From Pseudomonadota bacterium (lineage in GTDB: Bacteria; Pseudomonadota; Gammaproteobacteria; Acidithiobacillales; Acidithiobacillaceae): a DNA stretch of 64,000 bases. A program made the translations under genes and the position numbers. Of the stretch, positions 60,484 to 64,000 are shown piece by piece. The notes below the pieces were generated by a model. It was given only the letters and a program-made list of their open reading frames with translations, had not been told where the DNA came from and did not search any database. Position 1 is the first letter of the stretch. Each line of letters opens with the position of its first letter. Where the stretch lies: contig JAKARO010000009.1 in the NCBI GenBank assembly GCA_021821885.1, positions 1 through 64,000 of the forward strand, read 5' to 3'.

Positions 60484-61665
60484 ATGACACTCACGGCAAG
60501 AGCAGTCACCACGGCGAAGGACGGCAGCTTCAGCGACGGCAACGGCTTGTATCTGCGGGTACGCAATGGCGGTAGTACACGCTTCTGGGTGTTCCGCTGG
60601 AAGATTGCAGGTAAAGTCCGAGAGCTTGGGCTAGGCGGTGTCTCGGTAGTGTCGCTGGCCCAGGCGCGTGACATGGCTATCGAACTCAAGAGAGCGGTGA
60701 AGAGCGGCGATGATCCGGCCCTGGTGCTACACCCCGAAGCGGCGTGCAAGACCCCGGCCTTTGCAGAGCTTGCTCAAGAGACTATCGAGGCCCTACGCCC
60801 AGGCTGGCGCAATGTGAAACATGCCGCGCAATGGGAGATGACGCTGCGGGAATACGCCTTCCCCACCCTTGGGAAAATGCTACCTGGTGACATTGGCGTG
60901 GAGCACGTCCTGCGCGTGCTCAAGCCCCTGTGGACCACCAAAACAGAAACAGCAACGAGATTGCGCCAGCGCATTGAAGCCGTTCTGGATCGCGCGGCAG
61001 TGCTTGGATACCGTGACCGCGAACGAGTGAACCCGGCAAGCTGGAAGGGCAACCTTGAGCATCTACTAGCCAAGCCCAGGGCAGTACGGGAGCGCACCCA
61101 CTTTGCGGCGGTGCCTTATCGGGAACTGCCCGGCGTCACGGCGAAGCTGCGGGATCGGCAGACCATGAGCGCGTTCTGTGTCCGCATGATTGCCTTGACC
61201 GCTTGCCGTAGTGGAGAGATTCGCGGCCTGCGTTGGGAAGAAATCGACACGGACGCCAAGGCCATGACGATACCCGGCAGCCGGACGAAAACCAAAAAGG
61301 CGCATACCGTACCGTTGAGCGCGGAGGCGATGCAGATACTTGAGCACTGCGGGCAGGCTGGCCGTGATGGTGTTGTATTCCCAGGGCGCAAGGGGCAGCC
61401 AATGACCGATGTGGCGGCGTCCAAGGAGCTTCACCTGTTCGCACCCGGCGCGACGGTTCACGGCCTGCGTTCTTCGTTCAGAGATTGGGCGGCAGACCAG
61501 ACGCGCCACAGCCGCGAAGTGGTGGAGCAGTGCCTAGCCCATGCTATCGGTTCCGTGGAGGGCAGCTATCGCCGGACGGACCTGCTGGAGAAGCGCAGAG
61601 CCGTCATGAATGATTGGGCGTCATATCTGGCTGGCGCAAAGATCGTGCGGTTGAAAGTAGTCTGA
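60484..61665 (+). CDS. P4-type tyrosine integrase
   Basis: A 393-residue site-specific recombinase with the N-terminal arm-binding DUF4102-type domain (SDGNGLYLRVRNGGSTRFWVFRWKIAGK) and a C-terminal catalytic domain. The active residues are visible: arginine in CRSGEIRGLRW, lysine in TKTKKAHTVPL, HGLRSSFRDW for the second histidine-arginine pair, the later histidine in CLAHAIG and the tyrosine in GSYRRTD. It should integrate and excise the small element bounded by the tRNA-Ser repeats. GGAGG lies eight bases before the ATG. All catalytic residues remain, so it may be active. Confidence 0.92.
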   Translation: MTLTARAVTTAKDGSFSDGNGLYLRVRNGGSTRFWVFRWKIAGKVRELGLGGVSVVSLAQARDMAIELKRAVKSGDDPALVLHPEAACKTPAFAELAQETIEALRPGWRNVKHAAQWEMTLREYAFPTLGKMLPGDIGVEHVLRVLKPLWTTKTETATRLRQRIEAVLDRAAVLGYRDRERVNPASWKGNLEHLLAKPRAVRERTHFAAVPYRELPGVTAKLRDRQTMSAFCVRMIALTACRSGEIRGLRWEEIDTDAKAMTIPGSRTKTKKAHTVPLSAEAMQILEHCGQAGRDGVVFPGRKGQPMTDVAASKELHLFAPGATVHGLRSSFRDWAADQTRHSREVVEQCLAHAIGSVEGSYRRTDLLEKRRAVMNDWASYLAGAKIVRLKVV

Positions 61666-61725
61666 CAGTTTGTGCCCTGGCGGATAGGTGCATAATATCC
61701 GGCTTTGCCGTATAATGTTCATAAC

Positions 61726-62046
61726 ATGATGACGCTGATCGAAACACCGCTTTTCACAAGCCTTTGGCCGGACTACTGGACCGAAGGCGAGCGCGGGGAG
61801 TTCTGTTCATTCCTGGCGCAAAAGCCGGACGTGGGCGACGTGGTTCCCCATAGTGGCGGTTGCCGAAAAGTCCGGTGGAGCCGGGCAGGGATTGGCAAAC
61901 GTGGCGGCGTGCGGGTGATCTACTACCTGAAACGGCAAAATGGCGAGATATGGCTGTTGTTGATCTACGCCAAGAGCGCCAAGGATAACGTACCGGCCCA
62001 CATACTGCGGGAGATTCGCAAGGAGATTGAAGATGCCGATGATTGA
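61726..62046 (+). CDS. RelE/HigB-like toxin
   Basis: A 106-residue protein of the RelE/ParE-like toxin group, with PLFTSLWPDYWTEGERGEFCSFLAQ, GCRKVRWSRAGIGKRGGVRVIYYL and WLLLIYAKSAKDNVPAHILREI. Such toxins cut mRNA on the ribosome. Its end overlaps the antitoxin start by 14 bases, as is common for toxin-first (HigBA-type) pairs. Two in-frame ATGs (61726, 61729) are possible; no good ribosome site helps to decide. Confidence 0.85.
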   Translation: MMTLIETPLFTSLWPDYWTEGERGEFCSFLAQKPDVGDVVPHSGGCRKVRWSRAGIGKRGGVRVIYYLKRQNGEIWLLLIYAKSAKDNVPAHILREIRKEIEDADD

Positions 62047-62344
62047 AAAGGAACTCATGAAACGGGACGCGCAGCGGGACATTGGGGTGGAGCTTCTCGA
62101 ATCCGTCCGGCAGATGAAGGCCGGAAAGTGCGGCACTGTCCACAAGGTTGACGTGCCCCAGGTGATACAGGCCCGTATCCAAGCCGGGCTGTCTCAATCC
62201 CAGTTTGCGGCGCTCATGGGGGTGTCTGTCCGTACCTTGCAGGATTGGGAACAGGGGCGGCGTAACCCATCGGGTGCGGCCAGCACGCTACTTCGGATTG
62301 CCGCAAAGCATCCAGAGGTAATCCGGGAGGCGCAGACGATTTGA
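62033..62344 (+). CDS. XRE-family antitoxin
   Basis: A 103-residue helix-turn-helix protein (VIQARIQAGLSQSQFAALMGVSVRTLQDWEQGRRNPSGAASTLLRIAAKHPEVI) that should neutralise the upstream RelE-like toxin and repress the pair. AAGGAGA lies six bases before the ATG at 62033, inside the toxin gene. HigA and NadS-type antitoxins have the same layout. Confidence 0.88.
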   Translation: MPMIEKELMKRDAQRDIGVELLESVRQMKAGKCGTVHKVDVPQVIQARIQAGLSQSQFAALMGVSVRTLQDWEQGRRNPSGAASTLLRIAAKHPEVIREAQTI

Positions 62345-62445
62345 GTTGTCCGCCATGCTCTAGGCTGATCCCCGAAAAGGTGGGCACCCTTCCCGCCCTG
62401 AGCATGGCACCTATTTCAAAGGGGCGCAGATAGGGAGCGCAGGAG

Positions 62446-63114
62446 GTGGCGACAAAGAAGCAAGATTTTTTTGCGGTAATGCGCCCTGACTTGGTTTGGT
62501 TTTTGCTTGGGGACATTGTTGCAGACGCGCACGGATTGTTCGCGCCGGATTACAGGGGCGCTGCAAAACCGCTGGACCAAATCTACAGAGCCATTCAGCA
62601 CTCACTCCTGGTGGCCGCAAGAAGCGGTGAGCTTCCAGTTCGGGTGTGGCCCCTATGGAACAAAGTCCCTGTGGAGCGCGTGGGTGACTGCTTGGACGGG
62701 AGCGGTATTGAGGCGGGCTATGGAATAGCAATCGGCGATCTGCACGAGTGGTTGAAGCACACTCACTATCCAACGGCAAAAACGCCAGAAGCATTGCTTG
62801 GGGTATTCCGCGCAAGATGGGCCACGATGCAAGATGGGCCGGAAACGAAGACGATCACGCCGAGCGGAGAACGATCATTTCAGGAGATTGGCTTCTCTAG
62901 TCTGGAGCAAGGCGAAAAGGATTCCTGGTATCGACGCAATGCCCGCGACTTTGTAGAGAAAGCCATCAATGGCGGTGCCACGCCAGACAGGAAGCACGTT
63001 ATCGAATGGGTCCTGAAGAATATCCCGGAGGCGGAAGGCTCTAGTCGGGCAACATGGGAGCGCCATATCAAAGGAGCCGTGATAGACGCGGTATATCAAA
63101 GCGTGAAACCGTGA
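62446..63114 (+). CDS. Unknown protein of the small element
   Basis: A 222-residue soluble protein that I do not recognise. It has no signal peptide or membrane segment. The N-terminal half contains PDLVWFLLGDIVADAHGLF and a tryptophan-rich stretch (VRVWPLWNKVPVERV), and the C-terminal half is helical and charged (SWYRRNARDFVEKAI, EWVLKNIPEAEG, TWERHIKGAVIDAVYQSV). The GTG start follows GGGAGCGCAGGAG. As cargo next to the attachment site it could be a defence, replication or accessory gene, but nothing visible decides. Confidence 0.6.
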   Translation: MATKKQDFFAVMRPDLVWFLLGDIVADAHGLFAPDYRGAAKPLDQIYRAIQHSLLVAARSGELPVRVWPLWNKVPVERVGDCLDGSGIEAGYGIAIGDLHEWLKHTHYPTAKTPEALLGVFRARWATMQDGPETKTITPSGERSFQEIGFSSLEQGEKDSWYRRNARDFVEKAINGGATPDRKHVIEWVLKNIPEAEGSSRATWERHIKGAVIDAVYQSVKP

Positions 63115-63437
63115 AACATTGAATCCTTAATTTTCGTGCGATATTTCACGCCGCAACGAAATAATAAACAGGATCGCACAAATAAGACAGCCACATGATT
63201 GTATGTGGTTTTTCTTTTGGCTGGCGCTGTCCCCCTGACGACCGGATCACTGCTGGACGGGAACACCGCCCCCGATGGTTACAGCGTAACTGGTCCGGGT
63301 GGCTACGGCGGCAGAGATCGGGCACGATCTACCGCTGCAAAACCGTCAAGCCATGTCACCGGGTAAGACCTAGGGTAAGACTTGGTCTAGCTGTAAAAAA
63401 TAAAGACCTGCAAAATAATGGCATTATCAATCAGGAT
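63115..63437. other. Right end of the element before tRNA-Ser
   Basis: No gene is seen. It carries the right copy of the 21-bp direct repeat, then an AT-richer segment running to the tRNA 3' end. This is probably attachment-site flank. Confidence 0.45.
63361..63381. repeat. 21-bp direct repeat, right copy
   Basis: This stretch is identical to 60436-60456, in the same orientation, with the same internal tandem of GGGTAAGACCTA. It is 57 bases from the tRNA-Ser end. Confidence 0.6.
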
Positions 63438-63530
63438 TGGCGGAGAGAGAGGGATTCGAACCCTCGATGGAGTGTTTAGCCCCATACTCCCTTAGCAGGG
63501 GAGCGCCTTCAGCCTCTCGGCCATCTCTCC
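63438..63530 (-). tRNA. tRNA-Ser(GCT)
   Basis: The minus strand folds into a class II tRNA: acceptor GGAGAGA pairs with TCTCTCC, the anticodon loop CTGCTAA gives anticodon GCT, a long variable arm (TATGGGGCTAAACACTCCA) is typical of serine, and the T arm contains GGTTCGAATCC. The CCA end is encoded. Its 3' end is the integration site of the neighbouring element. Confidence 0.95.
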
Positions 63531-63663
63531 GTTGGGAGGCATACTACAGCTTTTGGGTACCGATCGTCAAAATACTGAATCTTCCCTGAAGGGAATGGGA
63601 ATTTTGGCCCCAGTAAATTCGGCATTTTTGCGACCATAAGATGTATTGGATAGAATGGGGTGA

Positions 63664-63740
63664 GCGCCTATAGCTCAATCGGATAGAGCAACGGCCTTCT
63701 AAGCCGTAGGCTGGGGGTTCGATTCCCTCTAGGCGCACCA
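63664..63740 (+). tRNA. tRNA-Arg(TCT)
   Basis: A 77-base cloverleaf: acceptor GCGCCTA pairs with TAGGCGC, the anticodon stem ACGGC/GCCGT encloses CTTCTAA with anticodon TCT, and the T arm reads GGTTCGATTCC. CCA is encoded. A second integrase begins 110 bases past its 3' end. Confidence 0.95.
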
Positions 63741-63849
63741 ATCAAATCAACAAGTTAAGGCGGTTTCGGCGGCACGGTTCAACCAAACTTGATTTTCCGC
63801 GACACTGGCGCGACACTGAGAACAGAAAACAGTGCCGCAAAGGTGGAGC

Positions 63850-64000
63850 ATGGCGACAATCACACCAAGACTCGATGACCAGGGAAACCGGATCGGCTGG
63901 CAGGCCAGAATCCGGAAAAAGGGGTTCCCTCCGCAGGTCAAAACATTCCGCAAAAAAGCGGAAGCGGAAGCATGGGCAAGCACAGTTGAGTCAGAGATGG
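63850..64000 (+). CDS. Integrase N-terminus (runs off the window)
   Basis: The first 50 residues (MATITPRLDDQGNRIGWQAR, RKKGFPPQVKTFRKKAEAEA) match the arm-binding start of tyrosine recombinases. AGGTGGA precedes the ATG. Its position just past the 3' end of tRNA-Arg suggests a second integrated island beginning here and extending beyond the window. Confidence 0.75.
   Translation, partial: MATITPRLDDQGNRIGWQARIRKKGFPPQVKTFRKKAEAEAWASTVESEM

Larger units (their letters stand above)
60303..63452 (+). mobile_element. Small integrative element in tRNA-Ser
   Basis: A 15-bp sequence equal to the tRNA-Ser(GCT) 3' end including CCA occurs at both boundaries, the expected outcome of site-specific integration into a tRNA. 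Inside lie an integrase, a toxin-antitoxin pair and one unknown gene. The integrase is at the end away from the tRNA. A second 21-bp direct repeat lies just inside both ends (60436-60456 and 63361-63381). Confidence 0.65.

Noticed and set aside
60285-63755. Shared AATCAAATCAA near the left element boundary and after tRNA-Arg
   Set aside because: The copies are in opposite orientation, short and AT-rich, so they are more likely chance than attachment sites.

Overview
The window is GC-rich chromosomal DNA from a bacterium that I cannot name. An E. coli-type LexA box in front of lexA-sulA, a YbiT-type ABC-F protein, ExbB/ExbD/TonB, outer-membrane barrels and an N-methylglutamate cluster all point to a proteobacterium, most likely of the gamma/beta/Acidithiobacillia side. 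From about 57.6 kb rightwards the codon usage looks less GC-rich and the DNA is full of mobile-element debris.

Layout. 0.5-3.8 kb: a protoglobin and a roadblock protein, divergent from a GAF-GGDEF-EAL protein. 4.4-21.7 kb: one long plus-strand run with almost every gene overlapping the next: exbB-exbD-tonB, an NCS1 nucleobase permease, guanine deaminase, adenine deaminase, a periplasmic NUP-family protein, three xanthine dehydrogenase subunits, an AllA-like cupin, a ring-opening amidohydrolase (AtzD/barbiturase family), xdhC, hpxXYZ-like genes, a MocA-like nucleotidyltransferase and an hpxW-like Ntn hydrolase. A LysR gene is convergent, followed by a TonB-dependent receptor. This reads as a nucleobase-nitrogen scavenging island with its own uptake energiser. 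25-29 kb: HU, an Fsr-type MFS exporter, a PP2C/Ser-Thr kinase fusion and a GNAT protein. 29.4-39.7 kb (minus): purU-mgdABCD-gmaS-mgsABC, a complete N-methylglutamate pathway for methylamine, facing a cupin-type regulator and an APC permease. 42.5-45.9 kb: Anbu peptidase, circularly permuted ATP-grasp and alpha-E genes. 46-57 kb: a PDC-sensor membrane protein, cytochrome b561, a CHRD-like secreted protein, an outer-membrane barrel, SDR, TRIC, lexA-sulA, an APC permease and proB. 57.3-64 kb: TnpB remnant, ABC-F gene, several broken transposases, a small integrative element bounded by a duplicated tRNA-Ser 3' end (integrase, toxin-antitoxin, unknown gene), tRNA-Ser(GCT), tRNA-Arg(TCT) and the start of a second integrase.

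The thread joining the left 47 kb is regulatory. By eye I find sigma-54 type -24/-12 elements (GG-N10-GC) in front of the protoglobin gene, the GGDEF-EAL gene, exbB, the APC permease, the ATP-grasp gene and the PDC-sensor gene, with a weaker one at the TonB receptor. Most have a nearby dyad of the form GCAY-N6-GGTGC, which resembles the NtrC enhancer site. If real, nitrogen limitation would jointly control nucleobase uptake and breakdown, an amine/amino-acid permease, the ATP-grasp/alpha-E system, c-di-GMP turnover and a haem sensor.
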